A stretch of DNA of 64,000 nucleotides from Gavia stellata (Eukaryota; Chordata; Aves; Gaviiformes; Gaviidae), in contig NC_082597.1 in NCBI RefSeq assembly GCF_030936135.1, positions 79,838,495-79,902,494 of the forward strand, read 5' to 3'. The notes beneath the pieces were generated by a model. The model did no database searches, was not told where the DNA came from, and worked only from the letters and a program-made list of their open reading frames with translations. The position numbers and the translations under genes are program-made. Below are positions 44,201 to 56,200 of the stretch, in pieces. Numbering within the stretch: the stretch's first letter is position 1; each line of letters opens with the position of its first letter.

Positions 44201-47200
44201 TTAAAAAGAAAAAATTCTCATCTGTACATCCTCCCAGATTCTGAGAAGCTCAGTAATCAGAAGTTATGAAAGTCAGACATCTTTAGGAAGAAAACAAGAG
44301 TTTTTCCTCAGGGGCTCAACCACAGTACTCTATGCAAGCAGTCCAGCATTACTATACCTGCTGTTTCCTGGGTCACAATACGCCTTTTCAATTTCCTCCA
44401 TCATGGAAAGGTCATTCCAGGTGATCCCATTATATACCTGCCATCGATATGGCAAATGGTAATGAACAAGTCTGCATTTATCTGTAATGACATCAGACAT
44501 AGTTGAGGGCTCTGCAATCATAACACAGAGAGCAAGACAAGAAAAAAAAAACAAAGGAACGAGCATTTTTTACACTCTGGCTTTATCTCCTGGGCTTTGG
44601 TATGAGCAATAAAGACAGAGTGTTGAAAATAGAAATATGTTCGAACAATAGGGGTGTGTGTTTCTCCAGTCTTATCTAGAAAAGCAACATAAGCTCTCAT
44701 ACTGCCAAATATATTTCAACGAATCCACAACCTTCCCTTTGCTGAGACACGACATTAGCAGCTGGGAGAGCAGTACCACAGATAGGAAGTATGTGTCTGT
44801 ATGTCACACACCACCATGTTTCTCAGCTATACAAAGTCTAGTCTACATATCACATAAGCGCTCCAATATATTTGGTTCTCTCTTTCCCTTAGAGCTTACG
44901 GTGTGGTTACCAAGTCCTGAACGTTTTTTTTAGGTCCCGCCCAAAAAATGAAGCAGCATTAAAGGACTGTAATACTCCACAGAATATCCACCAAGAGGGA
45001 CCCTACAGTCACCCCTGAACAGGTAGCATACTGCCCTACTAACAAGAGTGCTAGGCACTCTTGGAATTGGTGCTTCACTTCTCAGAAAATGGGAAGCAGC
45101 AACTTTTAACTGCCTTGCATGCAAGACCTGCAGCAGTGCTACATACCCTTCACACAGGAAGAGAAAGACTTCTGGGGTTTTTTTAAATCATCTATGTTTT
45201 CAATGCACATATGTCTGTGTGTTTGAGGTCGGACCTGCTTAACACGCCTGTATGAGTGCATGCTGCTGGATAAAGGCAGAGGCTGACCTCCAGGCCTCCT
45301 GCTGCGGGAAGCTGATGTACGCTCCACATCCCAGTATGGACCAAACCTCTTATTTACAACTTTTGAGCCAAACATGGCATGGCAAAGCACACTAACTCTC
45401 CAACTATTATTTGAGTTTAGCTGTTTGGTGGTCACACTATAGCTGCTTTGAGCCTGACTTCCACAGCTAGCACACAGGTAGACCATTGACATTATGCAGG
45501 TCCAAAAGTTCATAAACTTAAGCCTCAAGCCTGGTCCTAAAGAAGCAGAGAGTCTGAGAAATGTGATACAAGGCTGGAGTAGCTGATGCACAGACAGAGC
45601 CAAAAGGAGTTTCACCATTCCTGAGCCCTGATGTATCTGACCACAGAACGTATGCAAACTAACTCCAGTTATGAGGACAACAGTGTCATTCACTCCTTTC
45701 TTCCTTCTTTTTGTTAACACGGCTGGAGTGCACGCTGTCTTGAAAGCACTGTGCTTAAATTAACTTGAAAAGCTGTAGACAAAACCACGCTTGGTCTCTC
45801 TTGGCCAGATTTCATTTCTGTGATCCATAAAATATCCATAAAAGAGACAATTTATTTTTAAAGTACTGTCTCTCTTCAAAGGAATGGTTAAGAAGAGGTA
45901 TTATCAAGCCCTGAAGTAACTTACTCATTTGCCTTTTAGAAAAGGAGCTTCTGACGGCAGAACTGCATCTTTATCTGCGCACAAACCCACTACAGAAATG
46001 CTAAATACACACAAACATCTCAGATCAAACAGTTATCAGGCAACTTACTGTCCACATCCTAAGCACAAGCAAACACAGTCTGATCTAATTTAAGTGGATC
46101 TTTTACCAAGACCAGGAGGTCAGAAAAGGAGTAGTCCTTTAGAAAGCAACTGGACAAGTTCATTGAAAGAAAATCTCATGATATCTCCTCATGACCAAGG
46201 AAGAGCCTAACCTTGGGGTTAGGTGACTGTTCAGGGACAGCCCCCCTCCCAATTGTTTATACCTGTATTTTCCCCCAGACCCCTGTTATTGGCCACTCCC
46301 AGATAGACAATGGACTAGACTTATCTTTAGCTTAGCTGGTACAACTACTGTGTTTTCTTAAGATGCGTTAACATCTCAGATCACTTTTTAAAGGACTTAA
46401 TGGGGAAGAATATTGCTATTAGCTGATGTACGTAGGATACAGCAGGAATAAAGGCAGCAGGAATAATGGATGACATATTGTTACCAGTCGTCAATGACAA
46501 CAGCATAAGGCCAGCTCTTAAAATGATCTAATAGTCACAGAAATTGTAACATTTAACACTTGAAGGGTTTTTGCCACAGAAACATACCCAAAGCCTGCCC
46601 CCATCAACAGGACTGAAATAGGCCATAGATGGATCATCTAGAGGAGAAAGGGTTTAAGTGTATCCACTTGACTTTCCTCTGATTGATTATGTTTGTAATT
46701 CTGACAGTGTTTATCAGTGACTTGGAAACAAAGCGAATGAGTGAGAAGGCACAATCGCCACTGTCACTCCATACGCCACCACTAGTCCGAGCCATCGAGC
46801 GGGGAGCGCCTCTGCAGACGCTGCTCTCTGAAGATAACATTTTTATAAAGCTTACCTTTATGTTTGCAGTACTTCCAGACATAAAACACGCATATCTCAT
46901 CACACTTATCATCTTCTTTTTTGTCCTTCGAAGCTTCAGCAGAGGAATTGTCTTTTTTATCTACAGGAAAGGACACATCAGTCCTTATTTGCCCTACCAA
47001 AATACAATTCTAAAAGAACGCCACTGCAATTGGTATTTCATCCCAGAAATACCAGAGCTGACCGCAGCAGCCAGGTCAAGCACTTTCAGGATCTGACTAT
47101 CCCCTGTACAGCCCCCCGCGTGAGTTAGGGCTTTGTGACTGACCAATAAACCCCTAAAACGGAAGAAGGCTCAGTGGAGATGGCCAAGGGAGATGTGCCC

Positions 47201-50200
47201 ATGGAGCTCAGAGTAACACAGGGTGTGACTGACCACGGCTATTGCAAAGAAGCTGACTTTGTCTCAATGCAAAGGTGACCGGAGGGTGGCTTTTGTTTTA
47301 GATAACTGGCTACGTCAGCTGAGTGGATCAACTGGTGGTGTAAATGTTTCTACCCGAGTTAGCCAGACCAGCATGAGGGGAGTGAATACAGGGCTCAGCC
47401 CAACATAGCAGTATAAAACCTAAACAACTAACAAAAGAATTTTGAAGAGAGCAACGGGCTTTAGCTGGCTTCAATGCATGTATTCCTTCCTGGAGACTGG
47501 GGACACCCAGCATTATGACAGTGAGCGTATTTACAGACCTGTAATGGGAATCACATTGGTATTGTGATTGAACTACCTATTGCAACTGCTATGTTTTGGT
47601 AAGTGTAACTTAACATTTGTATTGTGTTTTCAGTGTATTTTGCATCACTCTGCTACATCAGAAGTCTCATTGTACTGGGCCTGGCTAAGATGGAGTTAAT
47701 TTTCTTCATAGCAGCACATATGGTGCTGTGTTTTAGATTTTTTGACCAAAACAATGCTGATAACACACTGACACCCTAGCTTTTGCTGAACAGTGTTTGC
47801 GCAGCATCAAGGCCTTCTCCGTTTCTCACTCTGCTCCCCTCCAGCTAATATATTGGGGATTGCACAATAGGTTGGGAGGGGACACAACTGGGCAGAGGAC
47901 CCAAACTAACCAAAGAAATATTCCATACCATATAACATTATGCTCAGCAATAAAAGGGAAAAGAGGGAGTTTTAGGAGGGTTGGTCATCTTTTGCTCAGG
48001 AACTGCCTGGGCATCAGCCTATCCGTGGGAGGTGGTGAGTGATTCCCTTTGCATCACTTGCTTTGCTTTGTTTTCTTCTTTCTTCTTACACTTTCTTCTT
48101 TCTTCTTACACTTTCTTCTACACTTGATATTTTTTTTCCTTTTCCTTTATCTTGAACCCCAAGTTTTCTTGCTTTTATTCTTCCTTTCCTCTTCCCCTGT
48201 CCCACTGGGGGCCAGGGGGAAGTGAGCAAGTGGCTGTGTGGTGCCTAGCTGCCTACCAGGGTTAACCCAACACCTGTGTAACATCAACCATCTTCAAATA
48301 AGTAAATTTGATATTAAACATTTCGCCCTCCATGTGTGGAATATCTACAAGAACCTGTTCAGAGAGTATTGGACTCTGACAGGCTTTAAAGCCAAGACCC
48401 TTCTGCCCAGGAGGACAAGAGATTTACGAGTACCTATTCACTCACTGGGAGGTTTATCAGGACAACCATGCTACTGACAAAGCTATATCCATTCCCTGGG
48501 GACAGAAGGCAAGGAAAGATATCATACGTACAGATACAACTCCGTCACCCTCCCAGGAAGGAAGCAATGTGTCCAGAACAGTACTGAGATCAATCCCTGA
48601 CTACTCCCCATTGTGCCGCACAATGCTTGGGCAGAAATCTCAACGCTCCTCCACAGGCCATCTGGGACTATGGCTTTCGGCATACGGTAGGGTAAGCACA
48701 TAAGCTGCACCCCGACTACTGCAAGGAGCTGTAGGGCTGTGTGAAACCAAATCCCAATGAGAACCACTGATCTCATGACTGGAGGCTTAGAAACAATCCA
48801 TACCTTCGTCTTTACCTCCAGCTCCTGTTGGCAACTGGTGTTGGCTCTGACCACGTACATTGCTCCTGGGACCTGCACGAGAAGACCGAATGAACAGCAC
48901 TGCTGGACCAGAACCTCAGCCAGCTGGCAACATCCCAATTTGTGTGTTGAGGATTATGTCCATCACACATATAATTTGCCACCGGTACTCCACTGCTGCT
49001 CAGGGTAGAGTTTCAAATCCCAGCTAGTCAGTTATCGGCAGCCACTCAACAGCAACTTTGCATGCAGTATTTTAGGCAACAGTAATGCAGCTCTCGCTCC
49101 CACACTACTTGCCCATGACTTACACCATTCCTGAAAGCAGATTAGCGGCAGGAGGGAAAAAAATACGTACGCGTTGTAAGACAGGAAACAGGAAAGCTGA
49201 TCCACATGGAAACAGTTGGTACTTATCTAGGTATTTACCTTCTGAAGGTGGCATATCCAGTGTGAAGCCCACTGTTTGCAAAGTTATCTTCAGTTCTTTA
49301 CTCCTCATAACTGCTTTTTTTCTCAAGAAATCTTCTCTTGGTTTGTACTTGTAGTCTGAAAGCACAGAAAGGATGATGGGGTTTAGCTGTGAGGTAAGGC
49401 AAGAATGGCTTCTACCTCTATCAGACTCAGAATCCTATTTAAACTCAGTGTTCTTACAACTTACTTTTCCCCTTCATCAGTTCCTTGTTGAATTCCACAT
49501 GCTTGTGATCACATATAGTCTGGATGTTTGAAGCTATGCTCCCATCCACACCTCCAGTTTCCAACACTCTCAATGCATGGGCATCCAAGAGGTTATGGGA
49601 CCTCTTGCATTGAAAAAATCTACATTCCCCTCGGAGAAAGTGTCGACAAATATGAAGCTTGTTACAGTTGTTTTGCTGCTTGCAGGTATCATCCTTTCTG
49701 TTGTAAAATTGGCAGACCTAGAAGTGGGGAGGATAGATGCAATATGAAATGGAAAAGCACATTAGAATCAGTAATTTTTTTCTTTGTTCTATAGGCATGC
49801 AGCTTTAACAGCAGAAAACCTGTGACTAAAAAGCATGTGTTCATTGTGACTTCTTTAATCTGGACAGAGTTCTTGCGTGGAAGAGCAGGCATTTTCAGCT
49901 GACTCATGCATTTTCAGTTTTAAAGTTGTGCAGAGCTTTTTTCGAAGAAAAGCCAATCCAACAAGCATTCATTTTTGGCACTCCTAAGCAAGACAGTTAC
50001 ATAATAACTGACTGTTTTACAGTTATTTTATTAAAAGCAAAACAAAACAAAAAACCCAAAACAAAACCACAACAAAGAACAAGCGTCTCAATAAAAACAT
50101 ATGTACTGTGTCAAATGAGGTATAATTTCATGGAGCTGAAAGAGCATTTGCATTTCCTATTTGTAAAGCTTATTCTGCATTGAAGACTTGGGCATCTAAA

Positions 50201-53200
50201 AATGATAAAAATGCTTTGAGATTAGAGTACATATGGAAAAAACAATGCACTTCTTTATTCCTCTGCTCAGCAAAAAAAGAGATATGCAGTGAATTGGACC
50301 CAGAGAACAAGCCACACACCAAAAACTCCTTCATATTGCCCACCAAGCACCACAGCAACACTGCTGCTCCTGCACCACAGAGGAGCAGCCCGTAACAAGA
50401 AAGCTTATTAAGGACAACACACAGCTGTCTGGCAGACAGCCCCAACATCACACCAGGAACTGTCACAGATCTCCTCCCAACCCCTGTTCCAAGCAACAGA
50501 AACAGTTTTTGTGCTGTGTTGCAACTGAATATATATAGATTTATATATCAACTAGGGAACTAGAGATTGTTGAGATGGCAGTGTTTAAAAGACTGAAAAA
50601 TCAGGCCAGTTTCAACTGCAAAACAACTCTACTGGATTCATATTCATTAAAAATCCCCATTGCCAAAGGCGAGTTCCTCCATCAGTCAGTATCATGTACA
50701 GAACAATTAGCCTTCACAAACTTACTCTGAATTAGGTGGGAGCATACAAAGCCATGGAACTGATGTAATTTCAGTGAGCACTGATGGCTACAGTCCTTGA
50801 TGGTTCTTAGCCTCTGCGGGATGCAGAAACCAAAGGGGGTTGTCTTCTTTCTTCCCCATCTCCCCTCTGTCATTGTGGATGCTTTATGCTTTTCTACGCT
50901 TAACAGCCCGAAGAATGCTCTCATTTGCTTTTGACATCTTATTTTGGGGATCTAGACTTGTTCTGGCTTTGCTTGTTCTACTGGATTATTCTGCTTCCAT
51001 CACATACCCTACCTGCCTGCTCTGCAGGATTTTAATTTTACCAGATATGTGCAGATTTTACTTCTACATGTTTTCCTGCACCCTGTTTGTGCAACTATAT
51101 CACAACTTTCCATTTACCCCCTTGCAATTATGGCTATTACATATATTTTTAAGCTCAGCTGCATCACAAAACGCTATCAGTGGTGTTACAATCCATTGGG
51201 CGCCTGTGCAAGATGCTGGCAGCAGGGCTGGCCTCTGTGAGAAGCTAAGGGCTGCCCCACGCTGCACACAGCTGGCTCCAACAGACCCACTGCAGGACAC
51301 AGCTGAGCCCATCAGCCAAGCTGGTGGCACCTCTGGGGAAACATATTTAGGGAAGGGCAAACTGCTGTACAGTAGTGAGGGGGGCAGTGGGGAAAGTGTG
51401 AGAAAGTCCTGCAGGCACCAAGGTGAGAAGGAAGGGGAGGAGGTACTCCAGGTGCCCTAGCAGAGATTCCCCTGCAGGGCTACTTACAGCTGGTTGGCCA
51501 GGACTGTGTCCGGATGGCTTTTGATTACCTCCGAGGGGGTACACCACCATGCCTCTGGGCAACCTATGCCAGTGCTCAATCACCCCCACAGTAAAAAAGC
51601 ATTTCCTGATGTTCAGAGGGAACCTCCTGTGTTTCATTTTGTGCCCATCACCTCTGGTCCTGTCACTGGGCACCACTGAAAAGAGCCTGGCTCTGTCCTC
51701 TTTACACCCTCCCCTTCAGGTGTTCGTAAACATTGATGAGATCCCCTGAGCTTTCACTTCTTCAGGCTTAATAGTCCCTGCTCTCTCAGCCTGTCCTCAT
51801 GCAAGACATGCTCCAGTCCCTTCATCATCCTAGTGGCTCTTTGCTGAACTCCTTCCAGTAGCTCCATCACTCTCTTGTACTGAGAAAATAAATTTTGGAA
51901 AATTAATTTTGGACCTATTTTCAGCTAATGTAGTGGGCCACTGTAGAAGACATTATTGAAGAGATGTGACTCTTCAGCCACATGAAGAGACAGTGACTCC
52001 TAGCAAATCTATGCAGTTTACCTGTAGGCCTTGGTTGCAGAGGCCCATATGTTATCATTAGTGACAGCCACATAAAGGGAGCACATACCATGTCATTAGC
52101 ATCGACTGCCTTTAACAATACAACCTGTATGTACTGTTTGTAAGAGCTTGTTGCTATAGAGATGCATAAGAGCATAATGCTCCCAGTGAACCTCAGTGCA
52201 CCATCTAGAACATTCAGTTTTATATGGACAGAAGACCAATAGCTTTGGGTTTTTGTTCCAGAAAAATACTATGAAGGTGTGAACAACAGCAAGGGTGCTG
52301 AACATCACCACGGATGGGAATACTGCACAGCAAGCCATGGTCCTACCAGAGAGGTCTGTCTGATGCTGTATTGTCATGGGTTCCCATGACATCAGAAGGG
52401 ACACATAAGATTTCTTCTCATTACAACCTTCAGTAGTAACCAGCTATTTATTGTAAGCATCACATGCCTTTCTTAGTGAGACCCAAAAGTACTAGCACCT
52501 GCCAATGCAAAGCAATTATTCACCTACTCCAGAATTTTGGGTAAGTCAATTCATTTTTTTCTCCTTCGTTTTCCCAACTTCGTCCGAGGGGAATGTAGAA
52601 AGGCTTGTATCTCCAGAGCACTCTAAGATCTATGTATCAAGAACATATGCAAGTGCTAAGTAATTACAGTCTTGTGGGAGATGCTTTGCAACTTCAGTCA
52701 CTAAAGAACTCAAATCTTACATCACTGCCAAGGGATGGTCTTCCTCAGTTGAAAAATATTGCTCTATTCTGGGGGCCCGATACCACTCAAAGTGTTACCT
52801 TCATCTAAAATGTACATGCCTCACCCAAGTGCCCACCTAACAAGAAAAATAAGTTAAGGCTTTAAATATGCAGCTTGGTTTTCTGTCCCTCCAAGTGGAG
52901 ATAACTGTTCAAGTTACTGAGCTGGAAACAAACAGTCCAACATCCACCAGAGACAGACAAGCAAGCACAAACTAAGGGCTGCGATATAAACTTACACAGT
53001 AGTCCCTCGGTTCAAAAGAGTAATATAGTTTGCTGGAAGTTTCTAGAAAAACTTCAAATCACTGCTTTCTTAATAGGTCTTTCGCCAACCCAATCTTTCC
53101 CCCTTAACTTCAATATCCTCTCCTTTCTAGAAACTTTCTCCTCCAAGAATACTGCTAATCAAAACCAGAAGCAGAGAGCACAGTTTGTCACGCAGCCTGA

Positions 53201-56200
53201 AGCTGGTTTAAGAACTACCAAAAAAAGTATAAGACTTATGTCAGACACTGGTTTTGGGGGCCTGAGCACAGGCATTGCTTTCATGCTTGCATCTTCCTGC
53301 TCAAGAGAGTAGGGGAAAAAAAAGGAACTAAAATACAGAAACGGGCAAAAGCTGAGAGAGTACTAAAAATACAAACATTTTGTATGGAGCACCCATTACA
53401 CAAAATATGACTTTAGGGTAGCGGGGATACCAGCCACTTAAGTTACAAAGTGAAGCTCCCGGAGATTTAAAGACACTGAATCTGTTTGAGAGCGATTTTG
53501 TAGAGCATCTAAAGTAAAATGTAGTTTGCCAGATGAGATTTTTACATGGGAGCATCAGAATAAACTACCAAACCAGACCAAAGCGCTGCCTCAGCAAAAC
53601 AAAGAATCCACTAATTAGCTACATCAAGAAAGCACACCGCCCCTTACATTTGCCAAGACACAAAAAAAAAGGAGAGCCAGAGAGACAGTGAGGGAAAACG
53701 TAAAAACCCCTGATTTTGCGGCGCTGTTGTGTTTTTCTTACCCTGCACCCCAGTTCAGGTCACAGATAACCAAAGTTTCCTCTTGCTTGAGAGCTTCATA
53801 CATGCCATTTATCGGCACACACACAGATAGTCAGCATTTCTAAGCAAGGAACAGCCAAGCTGGCTTTCACACCCCTCTCCCCAGCCCTCAGGTTTATGAA
53901 TGGCCTGCATGGATCACTGTTTTCTGCTATTTCTGCTATTTTACTCCATAATAGGAGTTAAGGTGCTTAATTAGAGGTAATTAATGATGCCTGCCAGCAG
54001 TGAGGGCTGAACAGATATATAGATAATAGCTTAAGAGTAATACCAATCAATGATGGTTGCTATTATCTGCTCATTACTGGGAGTAATTAAATAAGAAACA
54101 CTTAAGTTTTAGATGCAGCTGAGCAAGACAAAGATATTATTAACCCTCCTTACTTATCACCACCATGCTCCTTCAATCTGCCAGCACAACATATTGTAAA
54201 ACACTACAAAAGAAGCCCCAAAGATCTATTTTGTCAAAAACCCAGCACTGTCACAGCGGGGAATAAGAAAACAATAGAACTGTTATGCCAACAGATCTGT
54301 GGAGATTACAACCTCCAAAAGACAAGGGTAACAGGCAGTACTCTGGTAATTTCTTAACCAGGAACAGCTGTAGCCAGAACAGGATATTCTTGGCTTAAAA
54401 CAGTCATACCTTGAAGGTAGCACTGCCCTTATACACACATGCAGAACCAGAATGGATTGTTCAGCCAAATTTAACAAAATCAATGACTTGCATACAAACC
54501 GGACAAAGGTTGCTTTGTAGAAAATCAGTGTACAAAACCTCGGTGTGCTTTGAAAGGGGCAGATTTTACACGAAACTGACTGCAGTCATTTGGTCATTTT
54601 CTCATAGATTTTTCTCACTCCCCTATACCCTCAAGCACCAAAATGTGCAGGCCTGTGTAGGCTGGAAAAGGAAAGGGGCCCTCGCTTCCTAGTCTCCATC
54701 GTCTCTTGGAGAAGAGCCAACAAACTGGGTTTGGTCAGGTCTTTTATCCTGTAAGCATGTACAATTATTGTGATCTTTCACCTCCACCTTGCTTACCTCA
54801 CCATGGGTAAACCTCTGGTGAAGTTGCAGACTTTTTTTGTTTGCTTGTTTCGAGTTACTTTATGGCTATCCTGTTGGGATAACAGGAATGGCACACAGAA
54901 TCACTATGGTTGGAAAAGACCTGTAAGATCATCAAGTCCAACCATCAACCAACACCACCATGCCCACTAAACCATGTCCCGCAGTGCCTCGTCCACATGT
55001 TCCTTGAACACCTCCAGTGACGGTGACTCCACCTCTTCCCTGGGCAGCCACAAAAAAAGGGTGTAGCCTTGCTGTCTGCTTCCTGCTGTCAGAGGATGGA
55101 TCTTCTGCTGACAAGTCACAGACGACATGGCCTTATCAAGGTGCAAGCTTTCTGGTTTTATGTAAGCAACGCACTCCTCAGTGTTTAACAGTTTTATTGC
55201 TGTTATTTTTTTTTTTGTTCTAAGTACATGGCACTTTCACAACCCTTGCTCCGTATTGCTTCTTCTGGTGCTTTCACACACAGCCATTCACATTACTACT
55301 TCAGACTAATCTTAATATTTCTGTTATATATCTTAACAGTTTGAAATTAAGATCAGACCTCCACCTTCTCCCTTGCCCTCTCCCACTCCTAATTAACAAA
55401 AGCTTCTCTTAAGAAATCAGTACAACTCACATCAGGGAGGAGGAAAGGGTCATTCTGGAGAAGCAGGACTCGCAGCTCATTCTCATTGAGGCCAAACAAG
55501 TTATGAGTCTTTAGAACTTTCTTGTTCTCAGCATTGATGATGTCGTGTGGGTACTTACAAGAGCTGCAAGAAAATACACAGAAATATCAACGTTTACTTT
55601 TTCAGTCAAGTTGATTTAAAGAACCACCTCAGATGACTTTTCTCAAGCTCAACGTTATGGAGAGAAAGGCAGTTTGGCAAAAGTCTCTGTGAACATTTAC
55701 ATGGTCTCTGTAATCAGCTACAGAATGGACCAAACAGCATAATAACTCTGTGAAATACAGTAGCATTATTATCCCCACTTTAAACATTGACATGGCCAGA
55801 CCAATTCTAAGAAACCTAGCAGCACAGATTTGAAGGCAAGTCTGTTTACCCCACGCTTTCTTCCACTCCTGTAAGAGGCTAGTCAAGTCACACAACGGAA
55901 CAGCTGGAGGGAAAGCTAATTTTAGAGGAATACATCAACAACAGTGGAAGTTGCAACACCCTTGATTTTGTGAACGTAAAAGGCTGTTGTCCTAGGGATG
56001 GCATGTAAAGAAAGATACAAGAGTCGGAGAATGCAAAACAAAGAGATAACGAAGCTGAAAACAAGACAATTTGTTATCTTTGCTGGCTCAGAAGTTGAAA
56101 AAAAAAAATCCAAGAAAGTTCATTAACTTCTGAGTTTTGGATAAAGAAGCGATTCAAGGACAATAATGAAGATGCTGGTGCCACTTACTAACCCAAGGGA

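Noticed and set aside
44482-44511. Ten extra residues at the start of ZC3HAV1 exon 6
   Set aside because: The upstream acceptor is in frame but would break the C-X5-C spacing of finger 5; kept only as a possible alternative.
45139-45720. 193-residue minus-strand open frame in ZC3HAV1 intron 5
   Set aside because: No match to the family, no splice consistency with flanking exons, and not needed for a complete protein.
50840-51460. 206-residue plus-strand open frame
   Set aside because: Its second half is an interspersed repeat and the first half has no family resemblance.
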